A stretch of DNA of 64,000 nt, taken from Rhizobium sp. Root1334 (GTDB lineage: Bacteria; Pseudomonadota; Alphaproteobacteria; Rhizobiales; Rhizobiaceae). The notes under the pieces were generated by a model that made no database searches, was not told the origin of the DNA, and saw only the letters and a program-made list of their open reading frames with translations. A program made the position numbers and the translations under genes. The stretch spans positions 1-64,000 of the forward strand of contig NZ_LMEY01000007.1 in the NCBI RefSeq assembly GCF_001426665.1, given 5' to 3'. How positions within the stretch are numbered: the stretch's first letter is position 1; every line of letters begins with the position of its first letter. Shown here in pieces: positions 53,000-62,639 of the stretch.

Positions 53000-53644
53000 T
53001 CAACAAAATTGCGACCAGAGTGCATGAACCGCCTCATGCGTTATTGCTGGCCGTGAACTTGTCAGGATCGACATCGCATCGGCAGAGTTGATAATCCCCG
53101 CGATTCCCGAGAGCGCCTTCCGGTTCAGTCCAAAGAACTCAACGCTGAAAATCCCCATTGCTGCGAACATTGCCCCGAGATAAGGCCGGAGAAAGTCCTG
53201 TTCTTTGTCGTTCCAGAGATTTTCTGACGACGACAAAACGACGAAAACCGGACGATCGGAGAGCAGACCGATCATTTTTCGGCCGCTGTAGCGAAAAGTC
53301 ATACCCGGTCTCACGACATGGTCTATCCACGCTTTTAACGCGGAGGGCAGCGAAAGATTGTGCATCGGCGTCGCGAGCACGATTGCATCGCTTTCCACTA
53401 TCTCGCCGATCAACTCCTCAGATAGCTGCAGGGACCCTTCCTGAACACCACCCGGTGGCAGAGATCTGGAGGCAAGGGAGTATTCACGATCGACATGCGG
53501 CATCGTTAGCGCACTCAAGCAGCGCACGGTGACCTCGGAGCCACTGCTCGTGCTGGTCAATTTCTCAACGAGGTGTCTGGAAAACGCGGCGCTCTGAGAC
53601 GCATGTCCTCTGGGACTACAGATCAAATGAAGTATCTTCATCAT
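53000..53644 (-). CDS. FMN-dependent NADH:quinone/azo-reductase-like flavodoxin-fold protein
   Basis: The 214-residue protein has the AzoR-like start MKILHLICSPRGHASQSAAF (FMN phosphate loop), TPMHNLSLPSALKAWIDHVV and RPGMTFRYSG, the usual signature of FMN-dependent NADH-azoreductases, which reduce quinones by two electrons. The rest of the family motif (GGxY) is replaced by SSSENLW. It lies 69 bases downstream, in gene direction, of nothing obvious and is followed by the cyclase gene. Together with WrbA it points to quinone handling. Confidence 0.8.
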   Translation of the reverse strand: MMKILHLICSPRGHASQSAAFSRHLVEKLTSTSSGSEVTVRCLSALTMPHVDREYSLASRSLPPGGVQEGSLQLSEELIGEIVESDAIVLATPMHNLSLPSALKAWIDHVVRPGMTFRYSGRKMIGLLSDRPVFVVLSSSENLWNDKEQDFLRPYLGAMFAAMGIFSVEFFGLNRKALSGIAGIINSADAMSILTSSRPAITHEAVHALWSQFC

Positions 53645-53926
53645 TTCGACTCGCTATGTCGCCCGTCTCGACGGACCTGTTAATCTTGGGCTTTGATTGA
53701 AGCACCTTTCAGGATTTGCCTAGGACACGTGGCTCGGAAGCTGGCTACATCGGGCTTCGCGCACGGTATTGTTGGCAAGCAGCCTTATCAGTGTTTGCAC
53801 GCGTTCCCACGGGCTCGAAGTCCGAAGCTCTCAAAGCGCCGGCACTCCGTAAATCAATGCTACAGCGGATTTACGCCTCAGCACGATGCATTGGGAGCTA
53901 TACGTCCGTTTGGGACTAGGATCAGA

Positions 53927-54298
53927 TCAATTCGGCCTGGCTGTTGACACGAAGGCAAGCAGGTCCGCCGAACTTATTGGCTTCTCCAGAAAACCGAATG
54001 CGCCGAAGTTCCGGACCGCGGCTCTCGTTCGGCTATCGGCGAACGACGTCATAATACAGACTGGCGGCCCCCCTTGCTTGACGAGCAACTCCAGAAGCTG
54101 AATTCCATTGGTGCCCGGCATTTTCAGATCGGCAAGCACGCAATGAACATTCGGTAAATCGCCAGATTCGAGAAAGGCGTCGGCGGATTTGAAGGTCTTG
54201 CTTGCGATGCCCATCGCATCGAAGAAATCGTGCAATGACTCCAGTAGAAACAGGTCATCGTCGACTATCGCTACCGTGATTGGGGATTTTGCGCTCAT
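53927..54298 (-). CDS. Single-domain response regulator
   Basis: The 123-residue receiver has VDDD at 12-15, phospho-acceptor Asp57 (VLADLKMPGTNG), MTSFAD and Lys in FLEKPISS. It is the last gene of a kinase, FixJ regulator, receiver series on the minus strand. It lacks an output domain and probably competes for or relays phosphate. It is the paralogue of the receiver at 42424-42795. Confidence 0.88.
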   Translation of the reverse strand: MSAKSPITVAIVDDDLFLLESLHDFFDAMGIASKTFKSADAFLESGDLPNVHCVLADLKMPGTNGIQLLELLVKQGGPPVCIMTSFADSRTRAAVRNFGAFGFLEKPISSADLLAFVSTARPN

Positions 54299-54371
54299 TG
54301 AACCTCAGCTCGGAATGCCGGCCGATAAAAGCCTGCCGTTGATCTTTTTCTTGGTCGCGTGGTAGCGCTAT

Positions 54372-55010
54372 TTAAGTCAGTAGTTCGAACTGGCGGACCA
54401 GGTCTGCGAGCGAGGTCGCCTCCATCTTGCGCATCATGCTACCTCGATGCAGCTTCACCATTATCTCGCTAATGCCTAGTTGGAATGCGATCTGCTTGTT
54501 CATGAGGCCGCTCGCGACAAGGCCAAGTACCTCGGTCTCGCGCCGAGTGAGGCTATCAGCGCGCCTGCGTACTTCCACGCGATGGGCTCGTTCTTGTTGC
54601 TGGTCTATGTCGAGGGAAAACGCGGCTTTGATCGCATCGATCAGTTCGGCCGTCTGGAGGGGCTTCTCAAGGAAATCGACCGCCCCGGCCTTCATTGCAT
54701 TCACACTCATGGCGACGTCGCCATGGGCGGTCATGAAAACGATCGGGATTTTATAGCCTCGCGTTTCGAGTTCCCTCTGGAATTCGATGCCATTGATGCC
54801 AGGTAACCGAACGTCGAGAAGCAAGCATCCTGCATTGGTCGTGGAAGCAGCGTCGAAAAAGGCCGACGGACTCTCGAAAGCTTGGGCGTCCATGTCCAAG
54901 GATTGGAAGAGATCGAGGAGGGAAAGACGAAACTCTTCGTCGTCCTCGACGATGTGTATAAGCTGGCGGGCAACAGCATTGGATTCGAGAGTATTGGCAG
55001 TCTCTGCCAT
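54372..55010 (-). CDS. FixJ-type response regulator (receiver + LuxR HTH)
   Basis: The 212-residue regulator has VEDDEE at 21-26, phospho-acceptor Asp66 (LLLDVRLPGING), Lys in FLEKPLQ and a FixJ helix-turn-helix (LTRRETEVLGLVASGLMNKQ, SEIMVKLHRGSMMRKM). ATG 55010 has GGAGG seven bases ahead. The histidine kinase gene lies 77 bases upstream in the same direction, so they form a cognate pair. Confidence 0.9.
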   Translation of the reverse strand: MAETANTLESNAVARQLIHIVEDDEEFRLSLLDLFQSLDMDAQAFESPSAFFDAASTTNAGCLLLDVRLPGINGIEFQRELETRGYKIPIVFMTAHGDVAMSVNAMKAGAVDFLEKPLQTAELIDAIKAAFSLDIDQQQERAHRVEVRRRADSLTRRETEVLGLVASGLMNKQIAFQLGISEIMVKLHRGSMMRKMEATSLADLVRQFELLT

Positions 55011-55087
55011 GTTGGTTCCTCCAACCGAAATCAATGGCGTCCATTCAACGCCCATTTTATCAACCGCCTCCTATCTGAACAAGTAAA

Positions 55088-57163
55088 CTAACGTTTGTTA
55101 TCTGGTTGCTTTCTATAAGGATCCAAAGGTTCTGGATCGTTTTGGATTTCGGGGGGCAACGGGAGGGTGACCACAAATATGGCCCCGAGGGCACCATCGT
55201 TTCGAGCCGTGATGTAACCTCCATGATCGGTTATGATCGATCGGCATATCGCCAGACCCATTCCCATGCCGTCTGCTTTGCTCGAAAAGAAGCCGTCGAA
55301 TATCCGTTCCATATCATTTCCCGGGATACCACCTCCCGTATCGCGCACGGCAATAGTCAATTCTTTATCGGACCCGAGAGTGGTCTCTACCGATATTGAC
55401 CGAGATGCGCGCTGGGAGACTGCTATCGCCTGAATGCTGTTAATGAGGAGATTCACGACAACTTGTTGAAGTTGCACACGGTCGCCCATTATCTGTGGGA
55501 GGCCGCCAGCCAGTTGCGTCGTGACTGAGATGTGGTGAGCTTGGCTTTCCGATCGGACCAACAGAACCGCCTCGCGAATGATGTCGTTGACGTCGACGGC
55601 TGTTCGAACGGGATCGGTCTTAACAGCCATGTCCTTGATGCGCCGGATTACCTCATTCGCGCGATGAGCATTTTCCATTATGCGTGAAATGATCGCCTTT
55701 ACTTTCGGGACGTTCGGTTCGTCGCGGTCGAGCCATCTGAGCCCGGTGTCCGCGTCCGTGACTATTACCGAAAGCGGCTGCCGAACCTCGTGAGCGATCG
55801 AGGTTACAAGTTCGCCGAGTGCTGACACGCGAGCGGCATGTGCAAATTCGGATTCTATCTTTCTCAACTGCTGTTCGATGCGCCGTTGTTCGGTCACGTC
55901 GATCATCATGATCAGCGTCTTGTCGAGCTTCTCAGGGATTTGAGGGAACGTGACGTAGAACAAAACTTCACGGAGTTCCCCGTCGAACGTCCGTATCTTC
56001 ATTTCTTCGCTATAGTTTCGGCTTCCGTTGAAATGCGCTTTCACCACCCGTACAGCGGCTTCCGGAGTTGCTGAATAGAGATAAGTGACGCTCTGCAGGA
56101 AGTCCTCCCTTGAACTTCCTTTGAACAGCCGCATGGCGCTGTCGTTCACCTCAGTCACGACGACTGCCTCACTTGCAAATCGAACCAGGTCTGGTTGTTC
56201 CTTGAGATGGACATCTATATCCAAGACACCATTCGACATGAGCCTGTGGATCACGTCGCTCATAATGCGCGCGTCGACTTGCCATACCGGCAATGGGACG
56301 TTGTTGATGAGATTTCGATACCGCTGTTCGCTGGCTGCAAGATCCCAGTACTTTTCCGGATCGCTCCATGAGCCTGTGACGCTAGAGGAAATGAGATTGG
56401 GATGGTCTGAAGTACCTCGCCAAACAGACAGGATATCGGTGCCGGCCTCAACGGTCATGAACGGCTTTTCACTCTGAGGCGCTGAGAGAACTTCGATGCT
56501 CAGTTCGAGCAGCTTGTCGCGGTGCTTTTGCGGCCAGTATCGATAGGCGCTCCGCCCGATCATTGCGCTTGGAGACGTCCCACCGGCAAACAGCTTGGAC
56601 GCAGCCACGTTCATATCGCTGATCCGCAGATGTTCCGCGATCAAGCTGGGATCCACGGCAGTGAGGCTGTGATCGCGAATTTGTTCGATCTGCTCTAGGA
56701 GTGCCGCAGCCCCGGTCGTGTCGATGCTCCAGACTGCGATCCAGTCCTTATAGGCGGTGGGTGCGTGACCTTCGACGATCCTCGCATCAGCGGCGGCGCC
56801 GTGCTCTATGAAGTGCGTTATAAGACCGCGCTCGTCTCGAAGCGCCCGCAAGCGGACATCCGCCAGGATCGGCGTATTGTCTGACCAGGTGCGCTGGGCC
56901 AAGCCCTGCCAAGATCCGCCAGCTTGCAGTTCATTCCAGTCGGGGCCGACGGCAAGCGTGCCGAACACTTCTTGGGACCGCTTGCCGACCACCTCGGTTA
57001 TTGGCCGCCCATAAAGACGCTGTGACGCGTGGTTCCAATGGACGATCCGCTTGTCGGCATCGTAAATGATCACGCTTTCGTTGCTGGCGTCGGCGATCTG
57101 CGCCGAGAGAATATCGACTCTCTGAGTTGTCTGGCGCCGCTTGAGGTTGGTGATCTGTTCCAT
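55088..57163 (-). CDS. Cytosolic PAS-domain sensor histidine kinase
   Basis: The 691-residue kinase has no membrane segment. PAS modules occupy about 20-125, 165-260 and 280-425 (VIIYDADKRIVHWNHASQRL, and TLIMMIDVTEQRRIE as a PAC ending). The transmitter has phospho-acceptor His458 (SIAHEVRQPLSVI), N box NLLINSIQAI, G boxes RDTGGGIPG and GMGMGLAICRSII. It is the FixL class of kinase and heads the kinase, regulator, receiver operon. No haem-binding PAS His can be named with confidence, so the stimulus is unknown. Confidence 0.9.
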   Translation of the reverse strand: MEQITNLKRRQTTQRVDILSAQIADASNESVIIYDADKRIVHWNHASQRLYGRPITEVVGKRSQEVFGTLAVGPDWNELQAGGSWQGLAQRTWSDNTPILADVRLRALRDERGLITHFIEHGAAADARIVEGHAPTAYKDWIAVWSIDTTGAAALLEQIEQIRDHSLTAVDPSLIAEHLRISDMNVAASKLFAGGTSPSAMIGRSAYRYWPQKHRDKLLELSIEVLSAPQSEKPFMTVEAGTDILSVWRGTSDHPNLISSSVTGSWSDPEKYWDLAASEQRYRNLINNVPLPVWQVDARIMSDVIHRLMSNGVLDIDVHLKEQPDLVRFASEAVVVTEVNDSAMRLFKGSSREDFLQSVTYLYSATPEAAVRVVKAHFNGSRNYSEEMKIRTFDGELREVLFYVTFPQIPEKLDKTLIMMIDVTEQRRIEQQLRKIESEFAHAARVSALGELVTSIAHEVRQPLSVIVTDADTGLRWLDRDEPNVPKVKAIISRIMENAHRANEVIRRIKDMAVKTDPVRTAVDVNDIIREAVLLVRSESQAHHISVTTQLAGGLPQIMGDRVQLQQVVVNLLINSIQAIAVSQRASRSISVETTLGSDKELTIAVRDTGGGIPGNDMERIFDGFFSSKADGMGMGLAICRSIITDHGGYITARNDGALGAIFVVTLPLPPEIQNDPEPLDPYRKQPDNKR

Positions 57164-57416
57164 CTACCTACTTTGATAATTGTGCGGAAGCGCACTGTCT
57201 TCAGCGTTCGAAGACCGTAGACGATCGGCAGTCGTCGGCTCGCTGTAGATGCAGTGCGCTTGTCCAAGTTTACCTATTCCGCTCCACGCACCCACGAGCA
57301 ACGCGACAAGAAGTCGGCGGGCGGGGCTGCTTTCAAAGCACGCGATCTTGAGCATATGGTACCCCGTGGTCCCGAAGGGGCGCGCGCCCGGCGAACCAGG
57401 CACGCTAAGCATTTCT

Positions 57417-58046
57417 TCAGGCGACGGCGCCGATAATTTTCGCATTCACTAGTCCGCGGGCGACCGAGGCGACGCGGCGACCCTGGAAGCGGGCGACGGC
57501 GAGGTGGTCTTCGTCGGGCTTCAGGCTGTCGAGCAATGATACATGCGTCGCACCGTATGGGGTGCCGGCCTTGAACATCGCCGGGTCGGCATAGCCGAGC
57601 GGTACGATGATCAGGCCGAGGTGGGCCATGGGCGTGTAGATGGAAAGCAAGGTCGATTCATTCCCGCCGTGTTTGGAGGATGTGGAGCCGAATACGGACC
57701 CGACCTTTCCATTAAGCTTGCCCTGGAACCAAATACCGCCCAAACCATCGATGTATGCCTTGAGCTCGGAAGAGATGGATCCAAAGCGTGTCGGCGTGCC
57801 GAAAACGATGGCGTCGGCCCATTCCGCGTCCGCTTCCGTGGGCGCCTCGTACTTGGCATTCATGGCTGCTGCGTTTTCTTTCCAGCCAGGGACCTGGGCC
57901 ATGACGTCTTCGCCAACGAATTCGCGAGCGCGGCGAAGGCGCACTTCCGCGCCCTCCTTGATCGCTCCTTCAGCGATTGCATTTGCAAGAATTTCGGTGG
58001 AGCTGTTGCGCGAATAAAACGCAATGAGCACCTTGGGGTTGGACAT
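57417..58046 (-). CDS. wrbA: WrbA-type NAD(P)H:quinone oxidoreductase
   Basis: The 209-residue flavodoxin-fold protein has the FMN loop FYSRNSSTEILANAIAEG, then FGTPTRFGSISSELKAYIDG and FGSTSSKHGGNESTLLS, GYADPAMFKAGTPYGATHVS, all diagnostic of WrbA (type IV quinone reductase). It reduces quinones by two electrons and avoids semiquinone formation. It is divergent from the VOC dioxygenase-like gene across 345 bases that carry two matching dyads. Confidence 0.9.
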   Translation of the reverse strand: MSNPKVLIAFYSRNSSTEILANAIAEGAIKEGAEVRLRRAREFVGEDVMAQVPGWKENAAAMNAKYEAPTEADAEWADAIVFGTPTRFGSISSELKAYIDGLGGIWFQGKLNGKVGSVFGSTSSKHGGNESTLLSIYTPMAHLGLIIVPLGYADPAMFKAGTPYGATHVSLLDSLKPDEDHLAVARFQGRRVASVARGLVNAKIIGAVA

Positions 58047-58150
58047 GCTTGCCTCCAGCTGGGGGTTAGGGCTGTCGGCCTATGCCACAGCTTAAGCTCA
58101 CAAATGGACGAGTAGGGCGCGCCTCAGAAGCTGGGGAAAGATGGAATGTG

Positions 58151-58168
58151 CGTCCAAGAATTTGGACG
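58151..58168. promoter_or_regulatory. Operator-like dyad 1, wrbA/VOC region
   Basis: CGTCCAA-GAAT-TTGGACG, perfect 7-bp arms. It shares the GTCCA-N6-TGGAC core with the copy at 58268. Confidence 0.55.
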
Positions 58169-58267
58169 ACGGAAGCGACCGCGACCGGCAGTGGCCGCTT
58201 AGGCGGCATTATCCGAACCTGCCACGCTCACGTCATCGTCAAAGGACCGGATGCCTGCCAACGACTT

Positions 58268-58283
58268 GTCCATGATTTTGGAC
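58268..58283. promoter_or_regulatory. Operator-like dyad 2, wrbA/VOC region
   Basis: GTCCA-TGATTT-TGGAC, the same arms and spacing as copy 1, 117 bases away and nearer the VOC gene. Confidence 0.5.
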
Positions 58284-58390
58284 GCTTCGTCTCTGCGCGC
58301 CAGTCTTCTGAGCAGGGGGACGAAGGGCTAGCCTGCTCCCGATCGAGCTTTTTGAAGCCGGTAGAAAACGAAAAAACCTAAAGGTGGAAC

Positions 58391-59554
58391 ATGAATCAGA
58401 TGGTTATCAGAGGTGTCAGCAGCCAGACATTCGTCGCTGCCAACATAAAGCGGACCGAAGAGTTTTATGGCAAGGTTTTGGGCCTGCCGGTCGTCAAGAG
58501 GACTGTGCACCACCACGACGCCCGACTGCCAACCGTCACCTTCGGCTTCCGGCAGTTCCAGGGCGAGCCGGCGCGCGGCGAATCCATAACGTACATCGAG
58601 TGGAACCCTGTCTTCTACATGATGCCCGATAGGGGTTTCATTGAAGCGGACAGCACGCGAGACGCTGTCGCCAATCCGCGCGTGGGCGACCCCAAGGGCC
58701 GCTGGGGCGCAGGCACCAACCACCATCTCGCACTTCATGTCCCCAACAGAGACGGACTGCTCAAGTGGAAGCGCAGGCTATCCGATCACGGCGTCCACGT
58801 AACGGGTCCCTACAACCGCCACTACTTCTTCGCCATTTATCTTCGTGACCCTGATGGAGCGATCATCGAGATCGCAACGAGCGAGCCGGGCTTCGGTCAT
58901 GACGAGACTGTGCTAGGGTCTGGCTTCCGGCCCCAGCCTAAGGAAAATCTTATCGGCGGGCGCGACGAGCTTCAGGTGGCCGCCGAAACTTGGCCGCAGC
59001 CGCTTCCAGAGGTTACGGCGGACTTCGCGCTTCGTGGCTTCCACCACATCACGTCGATCTCCAGCGACGCCGAGCGAACCGAGAACTTCTTCGTTCAGAA
59101 AGTGGGTCTTCGCCTAATTAAGAAGACCGACTACCTCGATGAGAAGGGTGGCACGCACTTCTATTACGCCTGCGACGAAGATCTTTCTCCGGGGTCGGTG
59201 CTGACTTTCTTCGGCCTACCGGGGTACACGCCCGGTCGCCTCGGCACAGGTCTGTCGCATCATTTCTCGCTTGAAGTGGAAAATGAGGTCGCGCTCGGCG
59301 AGGAGCATTCCAGGTTCCGGAAACTCGGCATCGAGGTGTCAGCCATCCAGGACGCAATTTACTCCCGGCAGTTTCATTTCCGGGATCCAGACGGTCACAT
59401 CTGCGCCCTTTCCACGCCAAACAAGTTTACTATAGACGAGGACGCCGCCGTACTTGGCGCGAAACTGTGCCTCCCCGAACCCCTCGAAAAGGATCGGCGG
59501 ACGATCGAGCAGCACATCGCTTACCGTCCAGCTCCCGTACCGATACCCCGCTAA
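58391..59554 (+). CDS. Two-domain VOC (glyoxalase) protein, MhqO-like ring-cleaving dioxygenase
   Basis: The 387-residue protein has two vicinal-oxygen-chelate domains: the first from VSSQTFVAANIKRTEEFYGK to IYLRDPDGAIIEIATS, the second from RGFHHITSISSDAERTENFF to FHFRDPDGHICALST, with His and Glu ligands at strand ends. The layout matches MhqO/MhqA-type proteins induced by hydroquinone and catechol, thought to cleave the ring. AAAGGTGG precedes the ATG. It starts a row of co-directional genes that includes a maleylacetate reductase-like enzyme. Confidence 0.8.
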   Translation: MNQMVIRGVSSQTFVAANIKRTEEFYGKVLGLPVVKRTVHHHDARLPTVTFGFRQFQGEPARGESITYIEWNPVFYMMPDRGFIEADSTRDAVANPRVGDPKGRWGAGTNHHLALHVPNRDGLLKWKRRLSDHGVHVTGPYNRHYFFAIYLRDPDGAIIEIATSEPGFGHDETVLGSGFRPQPKENLIGGRDELQVAAETWPQPLPEVTADFALRGFHHITSISSDAERTENFFVQKVGLRLIKKTDYLDEKGGTHFYYACDEDLSPGSVLTFFGLPGYTPGRLGTGLSHHFSLEVENEVALGEEHSRFRKLGIEVSAIQDAIYSRQFHFRDPDGHICALSTPNKFTIDEDAAVLGAKLCLPEPLEKDRRTIEQHIAYRPAPVPIPR

Positions 59555-59599
59555 ATTCGGGGCGTTTTTGGATGACAAACAGGAGAGCAATCAGCGCTT

Positions 59600-60718
59600 A
59601 TGGAAAAGCTCGATTTTTTACCCCAAGAAAAGGTCATCTGGGGCCGTCAAGTTCTATCCGATGCCATGGCGAGCCTCGCGCGCTATGGCATCGAGAAGCC
59701 CATCGTTTTTTCGGTTGGACCTTTAAACGACCTTAGACGTGCCTTTGTCGAACCGTATGTAAAAGATGCGGTGGGCGAGTTTCTCGACTTGCCGCCGCAC
59801 GTCCCGGACTTTGCCGTCCGACTTGGCATGCAGGCGTGCGAAGAGTCCGGCGCTCGATCGATCATCGCCTTGGGAGGCGGCTCCGTTCTTGATGCGGCAA
59901 AAGCGGTTTCACATTTCCACCAGGTGAAGCACGGCAGCTTCCTTCCGATCGTCGCACTGCCGACCACCTTGTCTGGATCGGAATTCTCCCATTACTTCGG
60001 AGTCACAGAGACTCTGTCGTCAGTGAAGTTCAAGCGAAGCTACGCCGTCAGGGAGATCGCACCGAAGCTAGTGGTGATTGATCCTGAACTGATCAGGGGG
60101 ACGCCGAGAGTTCTGTTGCTTTCTTCTGCGATCAAAGGAATTGACCACGCCGTCGAGGGCATGCGTCTGGTGGGTGCGGACCATCCACATGCCATTATGG
60201 CTGCGAGCGGCGTCCGACGCTTCCTCGACGTCTTGAACATGTGGCCTGCAGAGATTGTTACGGAGACGGCCCTTGAAGCAAATCTTGTCTCGCTCGACGA
60301 CCTGCTGCAGCTACAGCTTGCCGCTTGGCAAAGCTATTTCTTTCCGGCGTCCGTCGTCTATGGGTTGAGCCACCGAATAGGTCATATTCTAGGTGGCACC
60401 TTCGGGGTACCTCATAGCCTTACGTCCTGCATGACTCTCGGCCCCGTCATCAGTGCCTGTGCAGCGTTCTATGGTGAGAAGCTTCGCATATTCAACGACG
60501 CCGCCACGGGACGAGAGGCCGCAAACCTGCTTTCGGGCGACGTGCAAACGACAGTGAAACGGCTCGGGCTTCCCAGTCGTCTTCGGGAAGTTGAATTCGA
60601 TCGAGGCAACCTCTCCAAGGTACGCGACTTGCTGATTGAAAACTATCCAAGGGAAGTCGCCGATCTCGGCGAGGACACAGAGCAGAAGCTTGCCTCGCTG
60701 CTTGAGGGGATTTGGTAG
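59600..60718 (+). CDS. Iron-containing alcohol dehydrogenase, maleylacetate reductase-like
   Basis: The 372-residue protein has the dinucleotide motif ALGGGSVLDAAKAVSHF, LPTTLSGSEFSHYFGV and metal-region DHAVEGMRL and GLSHRIGHILGGTFGVPH with His ligands, the layout of group III iron alcohol dehydrogenases and maleylacetate reductases. The latter reduce maleylacetate, the product of hydroxyquinol ring cleavage, to 3-oxoadipate with NADH. Being downstream of a ring-cleavage-type dioxygenase supports that role. Its stop abuts the start of the amidase gene. Confidence 0.82.
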   Translation: MEKLDFLPQEKVIWGRQVLSDAMASLARYGIEKPIVFSVGPLNDLRRAFVEPYVKDAVGEFLDLPPHVPDFAVRLGMQACEESGARSIIALGGGSVLDAAKAVSHFHQVKHGSFLPIVALPTTLSGSEFSHYFGVTETLSSVKFKRSYAVREIAPKLVVIDPELIRGTPRVLLLSSAIKGIDHAVEGMRLVGADHPHAIMAASGVRRFLDVLNMWPAEIVTETALEANLVSLDDLLQLQLAAWQSYFFPASVVYGLSHRIGHILGGTFGVPHSLTSCMTLGPVISACAAFYGEKLRIFNDAATGREAANLLSGDVQTTVKRLGLPSRLREVEFDRGNLSKVRDLLIENYPREVADLGEDTEQKLASLLEGIW

Positions 60719-62098
60719 ATGGAGCTGTCGACGAAACCTCGTGATACAAGTTCGATCGCAACTCTTCTGTCCGACTATTCAGCGGGGCGGCGTACCACCA
60801 CGGACGCCGTCGCCGAAAGCCTGGCGTTGGCAAAGCACTGCCAGGCCAACATCAGGGCGTTCGCGGAAATCGACGAAGCTGGCGCGCTCGAGGCTGCATC
60901 GCGCTCGGATCAACGGTATCGGGAGAAAACCGCACGAACGCTAGAGGGCGTCCCTGTCGCTGTGAAGGATATGATCGACACCGGAGACATGCCTACACGC
61001 TACGGCTCTCCTGCATACGAGGGACATCAGCCAGACTCTGACGCAGTCGTGGTGCAAGCGCTTAGGGAAAATGGTGCCGTGGTCGTCGGCAAGACCACGA
61101 CGCACGAGTTTGCTTGGGGCGTGACGACGTCGAGCGAGGCCTTAGGGGACACGCTGAATCCATACGACCACACTAAAATTCCTGGCGGATCGAGTGGCGG
61201 GATGGCGGCCGCGATTGCGTGCGGGGCAGTGCGGGGAGGCCTGGGGACGGACACAGGCGGTTCGGTGAGGATTCCCGCTGCGCTCTGTGGGGTCGTCGGC
61301 TTCAAGCCGACTTTTGGCTTCCTTTCCACCGACGGCGTGTTCCCACTCGCGTTCTCGCTGGATCATGTTGGTATCCTTGCCCGCTCGGTGGAGGACGTTC
61401 AAATAATCTCAAGGGCGTTCGGTATTGCTTGGCAAGGGAAGGCGATGCGATCCCGATATCGCATCGGGGTCACGAGTGGTCTGGGCGGCGTTCCCATGTC
61501 CGCCGATGTCGCCGACCTGTTTACGCTGGCATGCAGCCTACTGAGGCAGAGTTTCGACCTAACCGAATTGTCGATCGAAACAGTGTTTGACGGGGCTTTC
61601 AAGACATTCGCTGGCATCGTGTTGGTCGAAGGAGGAGTGGGACACTTCGGTCGTAACGACGTCGAGTTCATCCAGTCGAGGTATGGGCGCGAGACTGCGG
61701 CCCGCTTGAAGCTCGCGGAAAACGTAAGCCTTGGCGACTATGCAAAGTGGCAGCAGCGACGCAGGGAGTTTGCGCGTGACCTCGATTCTGTGATGCAGAC
61801 GCTCGACTTCCTTGTACTTCCTACCTGCCCGTGCACGGCGCCGCTCATCGGTGAAGATTTGGTCGTGATCGGTTCCTGGAGCGGCACTGTCCGCGAGGCT
61901 TTAATGACCTACACGGCGCCCTTCAACCTCGCCGGTTTGCCGGCGATCTCGATCCCGATCGGACAATCTGCGACCGACGGCATGCCGGTAGGCTTACAGA
62001 TCGTCGCTGCGCGCGGACGCGACGCGCAGCTCCTCGAATTCGCGGGCGAGATTGAATCGTGGGTCCGACCGTTGGCCGGTCCTGAGCATCGTATGTAA
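60719..62098 (+). CDS. Amidase signature family enzyme
   Basis: The 459-residue protein has the full catalytic triad of the family: Lys83 in VAVKDMID, Ser in the GGSSGG loop (about 157-160) and nucleophile Ser182 in GTDTGGSVRIPA, followed by FKPTFG. It hydrolyses amide bonds; the substrate is unknown and GatA-like function is unlikely without gatB and gatC. Its ATG follows the stop of the preceding gene directly (TAG-ATG), so it is in the same operon. Confidence 0.88.
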   Translation: MELSTKPRDTSSIATLLSDYSAGRRTTTDAVAESLALAKHCQANIRAFAEIDEAGALEAASRSDQRYREKTARTLEGVPVAVKDMIDTGDMPTRYGSPAYEGHQPDSDAVVVQALRENGAVVVGKTTTHEFAWGVTTSSEALGDTLNPYDHTKIPGGSSGGMAAAIACGAVRGGLGTDTGGSVRIPAALCGVVGFKPTFGFLSTDGVFPLAFSLDHVGILARSVEDVQIISRAFGIAWQGKAMRSRYRIGVTSGLGGVPMSADVADLFTLACSLLRQSFDLTELSIETVFDGAFKTFAGIVLVEGGVGHFGRNDVEFIQSRYGRETAARLKLAENVSLGDYAKWQQRRREFARDLDSVMQTLDFLVLPTCPCTAPLIGEDLVVIGSWSGTVREALMTYTAPFNLAGLPAISIPIGQSATDGMPVGLQIVAARGRDAQLLEFAGEIESWVRPLAGPEHRM

Positions 62099-62112
62099 AA
62101 GGGAGGAAAAGC

Positions 62113-62541
62113 ATGTCGGTACAGGCGATATTGAAGGAGAAAGGATACAGCGTCGTCACCGCGCCGCGCGAGGCGTCCGTGCAGGAGGTGTGCCATCTAC
62201 TTCATGAGAATCGTATCGGCGCTGTGGTGGTCGTCGACGCCGAAAACAGGATCGAGGGCATTTTCACCGAACGTGACGTCGTGGCCGCTATTTCGAAGCG
62301 CGGCGTCCAATGCCTAGCCGAGCCGCTAGGCGAAGTGATGTGGCGGAATGTATTCTGTTGCACTCGCCACACAAGCATCACCATCCTCATGGACATAATG
62401 AACATGCACAGGGCGCGTCATCTGCCTGTGGAACACAACGGGCGTCTTGCAGGGATCGTATCGATCGGCGACGCAGTCCGGCATCATATCAAAGCGATCG
62501 AATACGAGGCGGAATACATTCGCTCCTACATTACTGGTTGA
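62113..62541 (+). CDS. CBS-pair domain protein
   Basis: The 142-residue protein is a tandem of two CBS motifs: the first around VQEVCHLLHENRIGAVVVVD with GIFTERDVV, the second around ILMDIMNMHRARHLPVEHNG with GIVSIGDAV. Such stand-alone pairs bind adenosyl nucleotides and modulate partner proteins. GGGAGGA precedes ATG 62113, 14 bases after the amidase stop, so it is likely in the same operon. Confidence 0.9.
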   Translation: MSVQAILKEKGYSVVTAPREASVQEVCHLLHENRIGAVVVVDAENRIEGIFTERDVVAAISKRGVQCLAEPLGEVMWRNVFCCTRHTSITILMDIMNMHRARHLPVEHNGRLAGIVSIGDAVRHHIKAIEYEAEYIRSYITG

Positions 62542-62558
62542 AATCGGTGGCTGCCAAT

Positions 62559-62572
62559 TAAACCTTGTTTGG
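62559..62572 (+). promoter_or_regulatory. Weak STY-box-like sequence
   Basis: TAAAC-CTT-GTTTGG has the same arms but a 3-base spacer, 67 bases before the GST start. It is listed only because of the resemblance. Confidence 0.25.
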
Positions 62573-62639
62573 ATAGTCAAACCGGTATGTCGGAGTTTAA
62601 GGTGCGAGTCGATTAGTCAAGTTGGCGAGGGGCCAGACG

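Larger units (their letters stand above)
58047..58390. other. Divergent regulatory region of wrbA and the VOC gene
   Basis: No gene is supported in these 344 bases. The region contains the two GTCCA-N6-TGGAC dyads listed below and nothing else recognised. Confidence 0.5.
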
